In this document: positions 7,266-15,951 of the stretch, piece by piece
Position numbering within the stretch: position 1 is the stretch's first letter
Layout of the letters: each line of letters begins with the position of its first letter
Source: an uncultured Verrucomicrobiota bacterium
GTDB taxonomy: Bacteria; Verrucomicrobiota; Verrucomicrobiia; Opitutales; Opitutaceae
DNA length: 64,000 nt
Reading direction: 5' to 3'
Assembly: GCA_903869675.1 (NCBI GenBank)
Contig: CAIQAB010000002.1
Span: forward strand, 1-64,000
Position numbers and translations under genes: made by a program
Notes under the pieces: model-generated
The model's database searches: none
What the model saw: only the letters and a program-made list of their open reading frames with translations
Told to the model about the DNA's origin: nothing

Positions 7266-8399
7266 TCAACCGGCCCAAGCCAGACCGGCGGCGCGAGCGG
7301 ACTCGGTGTAGGCCGTGATCTGGCCGATGGTGAGGGCGTGGAGATCGGTCGCGGGCGCGGCGGCTAGGCGATACCAGCTGACGGTGCGATCGATCGTCGC
7401 GGCGAAGGGCCAAGCGGGCGACCAGCCCAGCAGGTGGTGGGCTTTGTCGGTGGCGAGATTGAGGAGCTTGGCCTCGTGGGGCGCCTTGGGATCGCTCTTG
7501 TCGTCCCAGCGGCCGGGCCAGTGTTTGAGGATCTCCTGCACCAACTCGGCAACGGTCTTGTTGGAGGTGAGGGCCGGGCCGAAATTAAAGGCCGAGGCAT
7601 AAGTGGCCGGCGGGAAATGTAGAGGAACGGCGGCGCCGTTTCGATCCTGCGCCAGCGCGGCCCCGAGCCAGAGGTAGCCCGAGAGCGGCTCCAGCACATG
7701 CTGCCAGGGACGGGTCGCGACTTTGTTTCGCACCGGTATCGAATCCCCCTGTGCCAAGGCGCGGATACAGTCGGGCACGATGCGGTCGAGGGCCCAATCG
7801 CCGCCACCGATGACATTGCCGGCGCGAGCGGAAGCCAGCCGAACAGGGGAAGCGGGCGCGGAGAAGTAGGAACGTCGATAGGAGGCTATCACCAGCTCGG
7901 CCGCACCCTTTGATGCACTATAGGGATCGTAACCTCCCATCGCATCTTCTTCGCGGTAACTATGAACCCACTCGCGGTTTTCGTAACACTTGTCGGTAGT
8001 GACGGCCACTACCGCACAAGGCCGGGCGGGATCGGCGGCGAGGCGCACCGCCTCAAGCACGTTGGCCGTGCCCATCACGTTCGTCGCAAAAGTCTCGGTC
8101 GGCTGGTCATACGAGAGGCGCACCAAGGGCTGCGCGGCGAGGTGGAAAACAAAATCCGGACGGGCCGCGGCAAAAGCGGCACGCACGGCCGACAGATCAC
8201 GCACATCGCCCTCGATATGGCGCAGGCGCGAGGCCAGACCGAGTTGTTCGAAAAGCGACGGCTGCGTCGGAGCCGGCAAGGCGAAGCCGGTCACCTCGGC
8301 GCCCAGCGCGAGCAACCACTCGGCGAGCCAGGCGCCTTTGAAGCCGGTATGTCCGGTGAGCAAAACCCTTTTCCCGCGGTAGGTATCGGCGAATGACAT
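7266..8399 (-). CDS. rfbG: CDP-glucose 4,6-dehydratase
   Basis: This is a 377-residue extended SDR that converts CDP-D-glucose to CDP-4-keto-6-deoxy-D-glucose with tightly bound NAD+. LLTGHTGFKGAWLAEWL is the glycine motif typical of RfbG, DKCYEN follows the TTDK catalytic signature (VTTDKCYEN), and YDPYSASKGAAE carries the YxxxK pair. RARAGNVIGGGDWALDR is another family hallmark. Length matches the family. It lies 7 bp from rfbF and 36 bp before the antitoxin-like gene. The product feeds RfbH, so a 3,6-dideoxyhexose in the O-antigen is expected. Confidence 0.95.
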   Translation of the reverse strand: MSFADTYRGKRVLLTGHTGFKGAWLAEWLLALGAEVTGFALPAPTQPSLFEQLGLASRLRHIEGDVRDLSAVRAAFAAARPDFVFHLAAQPLVRLSYDQPTETFATNVMGTANVLEAVRLAADPARPCAVVAVTTDKCYENREWVHSYREEDAMGGYDPYSASKGAAELVIASYRRSYFSAPASPVRLASARAGNVIGGGDWALDRIVPDCIRALAQGDSIPVRNKVATRPWQHVLEPLSGYLWLGAALAQDRNGAAVPLHFPPATYASAFNFGPALTSNKTVAELVQEILKHWPGRWDDKSDPKAPHEAKLLNLATDKAHHLLGWSPAWPFAATIDRTVSWYRLAAAPATDLHALTIGQITAYTESARAAGLAWAG

Positions 8400-8406
8400 G
8401 GGGTGC

Positions 8407-9177
8407 TTAGTCGCGCTTCAACCAAGGGGACTTGTTGGAAGCCCAGAGGTCTTCGAGAAGCTGCTTGTCTCGCAGGGTATCCATGGGCTGCCAGAAACCA
8501 GTGTGCTTATAGATGCTGAGCTGGTTGCTCTTGGCCAACGCCTCAAGTGGCTTGCGTTCCCAGATGGTGGAATCCGCCTCGATCAAATCGATGACCGAGG
8601 GCTCCAAGACAAAAAAGCCGCCATTGATCCAGCTGCCATCACCATCGGGTTTTTCCTGAAAGCTTTTCACCGTATGACCTTCGATTTCCAAAGCACCAAA
8701 ACGACCGGGAGGCTGCACGCCGGTAAGAGTAGCCTTGCGACCTTCACGCCTGTGAAAGGCAATGGTTTCGGTAATATTTACGTCACCCACGCCATCGCCG
8801 TAGGTAAAACAAAAAGTCTCTCCGCCCAAGTAATCACGCACCCGCTTCAAACGTCCTCCGGTCATGGTGGCCTCGCCGGTATCGACAATCGTCACGCGCC
8901 ACGGCTCGGAACGGCGATGATGCACCTCCATGCGGTTTTCCTTCATATCAAACGTGACGTCTGACATGTGCAGGAAGTAGTTAGCAAAATACTCCTTGAT
9001 GACATAACCCTTGTAACCGGCGCAGATCACGAAGTCGTTGATGCCGTGCGCGGAGTAGATTTTCATCACGTGCCAGAGCAGCGGTTTGCCGCCGATCTCC
9101 ACCATGGGCTTGGGCTTGAGATGGGTTTCTTCGCTGATACGCGTGCCGAGACCGCCGGCCAGGAGAACTGCTTTCAT
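8407..9177 (-). CDS. rfbF: Glucose-1-phosphate cytidylyltransferase
   Basis: This 256-residue enzyme makes CDP-glucose from CTP and glucose-1-phosphate, the first committed step towards 3,6-dideoxyhexoses. The N-terminal [21 protein letters not shown] is the nucleotidyltransferase signature with the RfbF-type 'SEET' and 'KPKPM' residues. [13 protein letters not shown] carries the metal-binding aspartates. Full length. It is the first sugar gene of the operon, 41 bp after the regulator gene. Confidence 0.95.
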   Translation of the reverse strand: MKAVLLAGGLGTRISEETHLKPKPMVEIGGKPLLWHVMKIYSAHGINDFVICAGYKGYVIKEYFANYFLHMSDVTFDMKENRMEVHHRRSEPWRVTIVDTGEATMTGGRLKRVRDYLGGETFCFTYGDGVGDVNITETIAFHRREGRKATLTGVQPPGRFGALEIEGHTVKSFQEKPDGDGSWINGGFFVLEPSVIDLIEADSTIWERKPLEALAKSNQLSIYKHTGFWQPMDTLRDKQLLEDLWASNKSPWLKRD

Positions 9178-9218
9178 GGAGTAGGAGGGGTTTGGTGAGA
9201 GGTTGGTAAGCTAAAAAA

Positions 9219-9821
9219 TCAGATCATCTTGCCGATCAGCGGCAGAAAAGTGCGGGCGCGGGCCTGCCAGCTTTGAAGCTTCTCGATACGCTTCTTAAGT
9301 ATATCTAGCTCAGCGGGATTTGAGCCCAAAGTAAGCTCATCCAAACAGGCTGCAGCCCGCTCCACATGCGCATCCTGGCTCTGCAAGTTTGGCGTCAGAC
9401 GGTCCCGCAACAAGGCACCTATGATGCGGCGCAGCTCAAGGACCGCCTCCCAACGCGCCACCCGGACCGCTCCTTTGGGTTCTTCCAAAGGTTCACCGGC
9501 GGCATCTAAACCCGCCTCGCGGATGGCCCCCACCTCGCGCAGCGATCGCAAGCCTTGGCTGACCGAACCCTTGCTCAGACCCAGTTTTTGCTCGATCTCG
9601 GCAAACGTGAGCGGCTCCGCCGAAGCAAAGAGCAACCCGTAGATTTCACCCACCGACTTCGGCAGCCCGAGCAAGACCACCAAATCTACAAACACAGCCA
9701 CGATCTCCGCCTCAAAAACAGTGAGACCGTCCACCGCCAGAGCATAGGGAGAAAGACTTGCGACCGAGGCGGACTTGAGAAGTGCAGACTCTTTGTTCAA
9801 CGCTTCCACCCAACCATACAT
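9219..9821 (-). CDS. GbsR/MarR-type HTH regulator
   Basis: This is a 200-residue protein with a winged helix at about residues 58-105 (SVGEIYGLLFAS...LGLSKGSVSQGLRSLREVGAI), the arrangement of GbsR-type MarR relatives. The C-terminal part is helical and could dimerise. It is the first gene of the leftward polysaccharide operon and lies 41 bp before rfbF, so it probably controls the O-antigen genes. What it senses is unknown. The start is the ATG at 9,821; the 154 bp between it and xerC should hold the operon promoter. Confidence 0.8.
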   Translation of the reverse strand: MYGWVEALNKESALLKSASVASLSPYALAVDGLTVFEAEIVAVFVDLVVLLGLPKSVGEIYGLLFASAEPLTFAEIEQKLGLSKGSVSQGLRSLREVGAIREAGLDAAGEPLEEPKGAVRVARWEAVLELRRIIGALLRDRLTPNLQSQDAHVERAAACLDELTLGSNPAELDILKKRIEKLQSWQARARTFLPLIGKMI

Positions 9822-9975
9822 CCATGGTTATTTCAATTCATTTTGAAGTGAAGACGCGAAAAAGTAACAGAGTGAGTGTAGAAGCCATCCCGGCGATTGC
9901 GCAATTCATTACCCGTTAGAACATACTCCTGCTCATCTTCGTTGCGATCCATCGAAACCGCCACCCGATCAACCC

Positions 9976-10995
9976 TCACGCCCGGGGATGGGCCTTGGCG
10001 TAGACCTCGCGCAGGCGGGCCACCGTCACATGGGTATAGACTTGGGTGGTGTTGAGCGAGGCGTGCCCGAGTAATTCCTGGACGAGGCGCAGATCCGCGC
10101 CGGCGTTGAGCAGGTGGGTGGCGTAGCTGTGCCGCAGCTTATGCGGGGTCAGATCTAGAGGCAGGCCGGCCAGGGCGAGGTATTTTTTCAACATGAGCTG
10201 CACCGCGCGGTCCGTCATGCGGTGATTCTTGCCATCGACCAAAACCGGGGCCGACGCGCTGGTGTCGCGCGCAAAGTCCCGTCGCCACCGGGCCAGCACC
10301 TCGGCCGCCACCCGCCCCAGCGGGCAGAGACGCTCTTTTTGCCCCTTGCCCAGCACGCGCGCGATCGTGCCGTCGGCTTCGAGCGCCCCGTAGTTCAGGC
10401 CGGTCAATTCGCTGACGCGCAGGCCCGCCCCGTAGAGCAGCTCCATCGCCAGCCGGTCGCGCCACGCGGCGAAGGCGTCCACGCCGCCGTTTTCAAGCAG
10501 ACGCAGCGGAGCCGCCAGGAGCTCCTTCATCTGGCCCTCGGTGAGAAACTGGGGCAGACGTTTTTCCAGCTTGGGCAGGGCCAGTCCCACAAGAGGGTTT
10601 TTCTCCACCCGGCCCTGGCGCTGCCAAAACTTAAAAAACGCCCGCAGGCCCGAAGCGTGGTTGTGCAAGGTGCGGCGACCGTAGCGGTGCTGGGCCTCGA
10701 TGACAAAATCCCGCATGACACGCGTGCTGAGCCCGCTGAATTCCCGCCCAGCCCCGCCCGCCCCGGGCGCACGCCGGCGCCAGGCCACGAAGTCATCAAA
10801 CGCCCGCCGGTAGTTGCGCAGGGTGTAGGCAGAGTAGCGGCGCTCGAGGGCGAGATGCGCGCCAAAGGGCGCCCACCACTGCTCGACCAAGGCGGCCCCG
10901 GACTCGGCGCAGCCCTCCTCCGGCTTCGTCTCCGCCCTAGCGGCCGCGCCTGCTGCCGCGCCCGGCCGGCGCCCGCCTTGTGTCTTCGCACCCAT
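9976..10995 (-). CDS. xerC: XerC/XerD tyrosine recombinase
   Basis: This 339-residue site-specific recombinase resolves chromosome dimers at dif. The N-terminal SAM-like domain (about 40-140) binds DNA. The catalytic domain shows GAGLRVSEL (Arg), GKGQKER (Lys), HKLRHSYATHLL (His-x-x-Arg), LLGHASL (His) and QVYTHV (Tyr). The first ~35 residues are low-complexity and Ala/Arg/Gly-rich, so the true start may be slightly downstream. It follows mazG on the same strand with 16 bp between them. Housekeeping context and no flanking integron or phage genes argue for a Xer function rather than an integrase. Confidence 0.9.
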   Translation of the reverse strand: MGAKTQGGRRPGAAAGAAARAETKPEEGCAESGAALVEQWWAPFGAHLALERRYSAYTLRNYRRAFDDFVAWRRRAPGAGGAGREFSGLSTRVMRDFVIEAQHRYGRRTLHNHASGLRAFFKFWQRQGRVEKNPLVGLALPKLEKRLPQFLTEGQMKELLAAPLRLLENGGVDAFAAWRDRLAMELLYGAGLRVSELTGLNYGALEADGTIARVLGKGQKERLCPLGRVAAEVLARWRRDFARDTSASAPVLVDGKNHRMTDRAVQLMLKKYLALAGLPLDLTPHKLRHSYATHLLNAGADLRLVQELLGHASLNTTQVYTHVTVARLREVYAKAHPRA

Positions 10996-11011
10996 GGCGT
11001 TGGTGGCGCGT

Positions 11012-11698
11012 TCAGACTTCGCAACCGGCGGGCGTGGCCGCCACCCGGGCCTCGACCGCGCGCATCACCCGGTCGCTTTCGCGTCGGAGCGCCCCTTCGG
11101 CATCGAGGCCAAGGCTCCGCGCCGCCGCACAAAGCTGGAACAAGGCCCGCCCGAGCTTGGCGTCGTCCAGACCGCCGGCGAGTTCCCCTACCCGGCCGGT
11201 ATCGACGGCACCTTCCACCGGTAGAGACTTTTTCTCGATCTGCTTCCAGACCGCCTCGGCCAGCATGGTAGCGGGCAAGCGGGGCGGTTGCTCCTTAAAA
11301 ACCCCGGCCTGGAGCGGGCCGTTTTTCTTTTCCTGGGCTTTGATCTCCTCCCACTTGACCAAAACCGCCGCCGAGTCGCCGAGCTTGGCCCCTTCGCCAA
11401 AGACATGCGGGTGGCGGCGAATGAGTTTTTCGTTCACCTCGCGGGCCACCGCATCGAGATCAAAGGCTCCGCGCTCGGACGCGATCTGGGCGTGAAACAC
11501 CACCTGGATGAGCACGTCGCCCAGCTCCTCGCGCATGTGGGGGTAATCTTCACGGTCGATGGTGTCGATGAGTTCGCTAACCTCATCAATCAGGCAGCGC
11601 ACGAGGGATTGGTGGGTCTGCTCGATGTCCCAGGGACACCCGTCCGGAGCCCGCAGGCGGGCGATGGTGGCGCGCAGTTCGTCGATGGCCTTGCTCAT
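11012..11698 (-). CDS. mazG: MazG nucleoside triphosphate pyrophosphohydrolase
   Basis: This 228-residue enzyme hydrolyses (d)NTPs to monophosphates and pyrophosphate in the cytoplasm. The first domain has DGCPWDIEQTHQSL and IDEVSELIDTID (ExxE metal site), followed by EELGDVLIQVVFHAQIA and the RRHPHVFG signature. The second, C-terminal repeat is partly degenerate, which explains why it is a little shorter than E. coli MazG. It is the upstream member of a mazG-xerC pair. Its divergent neighbour is hemH, and 114 bp between them should carry both promoters. Confidence 0.9.
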   Translation of the reverse strand: MSKAIDELRATIARLRAPDGCPWDIEQTHQSLVRCLIDEVSELIDTIDREDYPHMREELGDVLIQVVFHAQIASERGAFDLDAVAREVNEKLIRRHPHVFGEGAKLGDSAAVLVKWEEIKAQEKKNGPLQAGVFKEQPPRLPATMLAEAVWKQIEKKSLPVEGAVDTGRVGELAGGLDDAKLGRALFQLCAAARSLGLDAEGALRRESDRVMRAVEARVAATPAGCEV

Positions 11699-11812
11699 GG
11701 CCTAGCGCTACGGGACCACCCGCCCGGCCGCAAGACCCGCGTGGGCCGGTGCCGTCCGATTGGTGACACCGTTTGACAAGCCCGCCGCCGCGTTCCCTCG
11801 TAGTAATCAATC

Positions 11813-12901
11813 ATGTCCTCGCCCAAGCGCGCCGTCCTTCTAGTCAATCTCGGTTCTCCCGACTCCACCGACGTCCCTGACGTCGGCCGCTACCTGAGGG
11901 AATTTCTCGGCGACGAACGAGTCATCGACCTGAAGCCCAGGTTTCTCGCCAAGTTTCTGGTCAACTGCATCATCGTCCCCACCCGCGCGCCGAAGTCCGC
12001 CCAGGCCTACCGCGAGATCTGGCAACCGGAGGGCTCGCCGCTGGTGCTGACCTCGCGCAGCGTGCAGCGCAAACTGGTCGCCCACCTCGGCCCCGAGACG
12101 CCGGTCTTCCTCGCCATGCGCTACGGTTCGCCGTCCATCCCTTCCGTGTTGCAGGCCATCCATGCCGCCGGGATCGAAGAAGTTCTCCTCATCCCGCAAT
12201 ACCCCCACTACGCGATGTCCTCCTGGGAAACGGTGGTGGTCAAGGTCTACGCCGATGCCACCGAGCATGCCCCGAAAACCAAGATCACCTGCGTGCAGCC
12301 TTTTTACGAGGACGCCGATTACATCGAGGCGCTTCACGCCGTGTCACAGCCCCACCTCGATGCGCATGCCCACGACCACGTGTTGTTTTCCTACCACGGC
12401 ATCCCCGTGCGCCACCTGCAGAAGGCCGATTCCTCGCACGCCCACTGCACGATCACCCCGGATTGCTGCAACTCCTGCTCCGCCGCGCACGCCACCTGTT
12501 ACAAAGCCCAGTGCGTGAAGACCACCCAGGCCTTCGTGAAACGCGCCGGCATCCCCGACGGCAAGTGGTCCATCTCCTTCCAGTCCCGCCTCGCCGGAGA
12601 GCCATGGCTCTCCCCCTACACCGACCACGAGTTCAAGCGCCTGCCCTCCGAGGGCAAAAAACGACTCGTCGTATTCACCCCGGCCTTCGTATCCGACTGC
12701 CTGGAGACGCTCGAGGAGATCGAGGGCGAGGGCAAAGAGGACTTCCTCCACGCCGGCGGAGAGTTTTTCCACCACGTGCCCTGCCTGAACGACCAGGCTC
12801 CCTACATCGATTTCCTCGCCGGGCGCGTCCACCGCTGGCTGGGCGGAGAAACCCCCACCGCCACGTCCCGCCTCGCCTCCGCCCGCACCCACGCGGCCTA
12901 A
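11813..12901 (+). CDS. hemH: Ferrochelatase
   Basis: This 362-residue enzyme inserts Fe2+ into protoporphyrin IX, the last step of protohaem synthesis. The N-terminal VLLVNLGSPDS is the family opener. FSYHGIPVRHL carries the catalytic histidine, SFQSRLAGEPWLSPYTD is the family signature, and FTPAFVSDCLETLEEIEGEG holds the conserved glutamates. The TPDCCNSC cluster, with further Cys residues at ATCYKAQC, could bind an Fe-S centre, as in some bacterial ferrochelatases; that is inference. It converges on the next gene with a 4-bp overlap. Confidence 0.95.
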   Translation: MSSPKRAVLLVNLGSPDSTDVPDVGRYLREFLGDERVIDLKPRFLAKFLVNCIIVPTRAPKSAQAYREIWQPEGSPLVLTSRSVQRKLVAHLGPETPVFLAMRYGSPSIPSVLQAIHAAGIEEVLLIPQYPHYAMSSWETVVVKVYADATEHAPKTKITCVQPFYEDADYIEALHAVSQPHLDAHAHDHVLFSYHGIPVRHLQKADSSHAHCTITPDCCNSCSAAHATCYKAQCVKTTQAFVKRAGIPDGKWSISFQSRLAGEPWLSPYTDHEFKRLPSEGKKRLVVFTPAFVSDCLETLEEIEGEGKEDFLHAGGEFFHHVPCLNDQAPYIDFLAGRVHRWLGGETPTATSRLASARTHAA

Positions 12902-14079
12902 CGACTATCCAGCGCCGCCCGGCTGCCGCGCTCCAGCTCCAGCCCGACCGCGAAATCGGAACGCCATTCTTCCCTCGCGGCCGCCCGCGCGGCTTCATCG
13001 CCCTCGCGCTGGGCCAGCCAGCAACGCCCCAGCGAACCGCCGGCGTTGCGATAAAAAGGATGCAGCCTCGCGAAATTCGCGGTTAACCACGCCGCCCGCT
13101 CCTCGCGCTCCGCCGCCGGATAGCCCCGCGCCTCCGCCGCCGTCAAAGCCCCCAACTCCAGCCCCTGCTCGGGCCCGCCCCCGATCGGCGTGACCACCAG
13201 ACGGGCCAGCCGCTCCAGTTGCCGGCGAGACTCCTCCGCGCCCAGCAGCGGGGTCGCCTGCTCCCGTGCCAAAGCCGCCAGCGCCGTGCGCCACGCCAGC
13301 TCGAGTTCAGCTTTCTCCGGCCTCGCCAACGCCGCGCCATAAATTCGCGTCAACGCCACCCCGGGCGCCTCGCCCGCCAGCAATGCCGCGACGAAACGCG
13401 ACCATGACTCCGTCCGGCCCGGGGCCGCGCCCAACCAACGCCACAGGCCGAAAGCCCCGACCCAAGACGGGGACCCGCCCGCCGCGGTTTGGGCCCCCGG
13501 CCACTTTAAAATCGCCTCCAAACCCGCCGCTCCGCCCGGCCGCCCGGCCGCCTGGCGCCACGCATCAGCCAGGGCCGGCTGCATCTCGATGGCCGCCGCC
13601 TCGGCCGCCGCCGCACATAGCCAGTCCGGCGCCAACCGCTCCCCGGCACCGACCCCTTGCATGATGGCCATCCGCTTCAACACCGCCGCGGCAAGCGCCG
13701 CTGCCCAGCGCCGGTCGCGTTCGACACCCGGCACGCCTCCCCCTCTTATCCAGAGACTCACCAGCCCGGTGGGCTCGGCCGAGACCCGCCAAGCCGGCTC
13801 GGCAAAGCCCCATTGCTCCGGCGGCGTCAGGCGCACCGTGATCCCGGTCACCAGCCTCTCCGGCAAACCGAGCGGCCCGCGCCAGACCGCCCAGGCCGCC
13901 TCAGCCAGTCGCTCCAGCCGCACCCCCGCTTCGCCAGCATGCGCCGCGACCTCGAAACGCCCTCCCGATCCAGGAAAGAAACGCACTTCGGCCGTCGTCT
14001 CCGGCGCAGCCGAAAGTCGGGCCACGAGCAACAAGGCCGCCACCACCCCCGCACGCAGACTGAAAAACCTGGCACTCAC
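12898..14079 (-). CDS. Hypothetical secreted protein
   Basis: This 393-residue protein starts with a GTG and a classical signal peptide (VVAALLLVARLSA). The remainder is Ala/Gly/Arg-rich and helical, with many Trp residues, and has no metal-binding motif or catalytic site I recognise. It overlaps the preceding gene by 4 bp (GTGA), so the two are coupled and probably function together in the cell envelope. The segment around DRRWAAALAAAVLKRMAIM resembles the layout of peptidase-MA-like proteins, but the HExxH motif is missing. Function unknown. Confidence 0.65.
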   Translation of the reverse strand: MSARFFSLRAGVVAALLLVARLSAAPETTAEVRFFPGSGGRFEVAAHAGEAGVRLERLAEAAWAVWRGPLGLPERLVTGITVRLTPPEQWGFAEPAWRVSAEPTGLVSLWIRGGGVPGVERDRRWAAALAAAVLKRMAIMQGVGAGERLAPDWLCAAAAEAAAIEMQPALADAWRQAAGRPGGAAGLEAILKWPGAQTAAGGSPSWVGAFGLWRWLGAAPGRTESWSRFVAALLAGEAPGVALTRIYGAALARPEKAELELAWRTALAALAREQATPLLGAEESRRQLERLARLVVTPIGGGPEQGLELGALTAAEARGYPAAEREERAAWLTANFARLHPFYRNAGGSLGRCWLAQREGDEAARAAAREEWRSDFAVGLELERGSRAALDSR

Positions 14080-14741
14080 CGCATCCGCACCACCAGCTCA
14101 TCCGCCGTGATCGTCAACCCCGCCGCCCGGTGGAGCACCAGGCCGACCTCTGAAGGCAACACGCCCTCAGTCTTCAGGCGTCTGGCCAGCGAGGCCATGA
14201 GCACGGGGAAACGGTGCACCGGGAAACACCCGAAATAGACCTCCTGCGGAGCGTAACGCCAACCGGCTCCGTCCCGCTCAAAGCCCCCCCGCGCCTGCAA
14301 GATCAACTCGCGGACAGACCCGAAACAGACGAACTCGCCGACCACGCCGACTTGCAGTTCCCCGCCCGCCAGCCGGAAATTCGGCGTGCCGGGCACGAAT
14401 AGGAAACGGGCTTCTTTTTTCGCCGCCTGCACCTCGGAATCCACGGGATAAGACGCCTGCGCCCAGGCGTTGAGGTCGCCTTCGACCAGCCCCACTTCAC
14501 TCATACCCGAGGCCAGCGCCTCTTGCTTGCGCTCCCAACCCATACCGGCCGAGGTCACCCCGCCACCCGGCACGAAATAACGCACGCCACGGACCGGGTC
14601 TCGGGGAGCACTCCTCACGATCTCCACCGGTTTAAGAATTAAATAGACCCCCGCGAGCAGCACGCCAAGCAAGAGACTGCACAAAGCACCGCTGAACGCG
14701 CGGACAAGACCCGATGCCTTTTGCTCGTGGGATTTCGCCAT
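14076..14741 (-). CDS. Hypothetical membrane-anchored protein
   Basis: This 221-residue protein begins at the ATG at 14,741 (MAKSHEQKASG); the open frame runs further upstream, but that part is Arg-rich shadow sequence under ispA. A single transmembrane helix (SGALCSLLLGVLLAGVYLIL) sits near residues 16-35, followed by a periplasmic domain with VRYFVPGGG and FGCFPVHRFPVL. It is the first of a coupled pair with the secreted protein downstream. ispA starts 113 bp away on the other strand. I see no known domain. Conserved unknown pairs of this kind are common in Verrucomicrobiota, but that is a general impression rather than a search result. Confidence 0.65.
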   Translation of the reverse strand: MAKSHEQKASGLVRAFSGALCSLLLGVLLAGVYLILKPVEIVRSAPRDPVRGVRYFVPGGGVTSAGMGWERKQEALASGMSEVGLVEGDLNAWAQASYPVDSEVQAAKKEARFLFVPGTPNFRLAGGELQVGVVGEFVCFGSVRELILQARGGFERDGAGWRYAPQEVYFGCFPVHRFPVLMASLARRLKTEGVLPSEVGLVLHRAAGLTITADELVVRMR

Positions 14742-14854
14742 GACTGCAAGGGTGAAGGGCTCGGCCGCTCGTGTCGAAACCTCGTTTCCGGTGGCTAACC
14801 CGAGCCGCCCTGCACTTGCAGCCACGGAAATACTCCCGAACGCTAGCCGTGCCG

Positions 14855-15754
14855 ATGGACTTCTCCAACCGACTGCAAACTCTAGCCGCCCAGACCGAGG
14901 CAGCCCTCGACACCCTCGTGCCCGCCCTGCCCGCCGACGCGCCGGCCGGCCCGGCCCGCATCCACGCGGCCATGCGCTACAGTCTGCAAGCCGGCGGCAA
15001 GCGCCTGCGCCCGGCACTCGCACTGGCTGCCGCGGGCCTGACCGACACCGAGGCCACCGCCAAAGCCCTCCCCGTCGCCGCCGCTCTCGAGTGCATCCAC
15101 ACGTATTCTTTGATCCACGACGACCTGCCCTGCATGGACGACGATGATCTCCGCCGGGGCCGCCCCACCTGCCACCGCGCCTTTGACGAGGCCACCGCCC
15201 TGCTCGCCGGCGACGCCCTGCTCGCTCAGGCTTTTGTGATCACCGCGGAGGCCTACGCCGACCGCCCCGCCCTCGCCGCCGCCCTTCTGCGCGAGCTGGC
15301 CCGCGCAAGCTCCGGCATGCGTTTGGTCGGAGGCCAGATGCAGGATCTGCTCGCGGAAGGCACGGGCAAGGCCACCGCCGCTGAGCTCGATTTTATCCAC
15401 CTGAACAAAACCGCCGCCCTGCTCGAGGCCTCGCTGGTCTGCGGCGGCCTGGTCGGCGCGCTGCCCAGCGAGGCCCTCGCCGGACTCCGCCGCGCCGGAC
15501 GCCACCTTGGCCTGGCCTTCCAGATTATTGATGACGTGCTCGACGCCACCGCGGACAGCCAGACACTCGGCAAAACCGCCGGCAAAGACGCCCGCGCGGG
15601 CAAGGCAACCTACGTCTCCCTCCACGGCCTCGCGGCCTCCACCCGCGCCGCCGCCGAGGAAACCACACAAGCCCGCGCCGCCCTCGCCGGCCTGCCGGGT
15701 GACCCTGCTCTCCTCCTCGGACTGGCCGACCTCATGCTCGCCCGCCAACAGTAA
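14855..15754 (+). CDS. ispA: Farnesyl/geranylgeranyl diphosphate synthase
   Basis: This 299-residue trans-prenyltransferase condenses IPP with allylic diphosphates. The first Asp-rich motif is HDDLPCMDDDDLRRGRPTCH (DDxxD plus RRG), and the second is IIDDVLDATAD. GKTAGKDARAGKATYVSLHG closes the active site. The ATG at 14,855 is chosen: it gives the usual IspA length, and residues upstream of it are not conserved. It supplies the prenyl chain for menaquinone, undecaprenyl phosphate and related lipids. dxs, ispE and ispG lie elsewhere in the window. Confidence 0.93.
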   Translation: MDFSNRLQTLAAQTEAALDTLVPALPADAPAGPARIHAAMRYSLQAGGKRLRPALALAAAGLTDTEATAKALPVAAALECIHTYSLIHDDLPCMDDDDLRRGRPTCHRAFDEATALLAGDALLAQAFVITAEAYADRPALAAALLRELARASSGMRLVGGQMQDLLAEGTGKATAAELDFIHLNKTAALLEASLVCGGLVGALPSEALAGLRRAGRHLGLAFQIIDDVLDATADSQTLGKTAGKDARAGKATYVSLHGLAASTRAAAEETTQARAALAGLPGDPALLLGLADLMLARQQ

Positions 15755-15951
15755 AGACGCGGATTCTCACCACGGATCGCCATGCTGGGCGCGGCTTGCG
15801 CGGATCATATCCGTGATTATCCGTTAGGTCCTTGGTTTACTGCCTGTTTTAGGATTCTGCGGATAGCCACGGCTTCCGGTTTTATCCGCGAGTATCGACG
15901 TTTGCCGGCGTCACAAAACGCGGTATCCCAAATCCAATCCAGCTGGCGGAC
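15755..15951. other. Convergent intergenic region with interspersed-repeat-like sequence
   Basis: This 197-bp gap between two convergent genes (ispA and ptsI) holds no credible gene. It contains several short 'atccgtg/atccgcg/ttatccg' words in both orientations (for example near 15,810-15,830 and 15,880-15,895). Similar words recur near 21,640, 26,580 and 29,380-29,410, so they look like decayed copies of an interspersed repeat. No strong hairpin followed by a T-run is visible. Confidence 0.4.

Noticed and set aside
9976-10995. Phage or integron integrase
   Set aside because: It is paired with mazG in a housekeeping context and has no attachment site, excisionase or phage genes near it.
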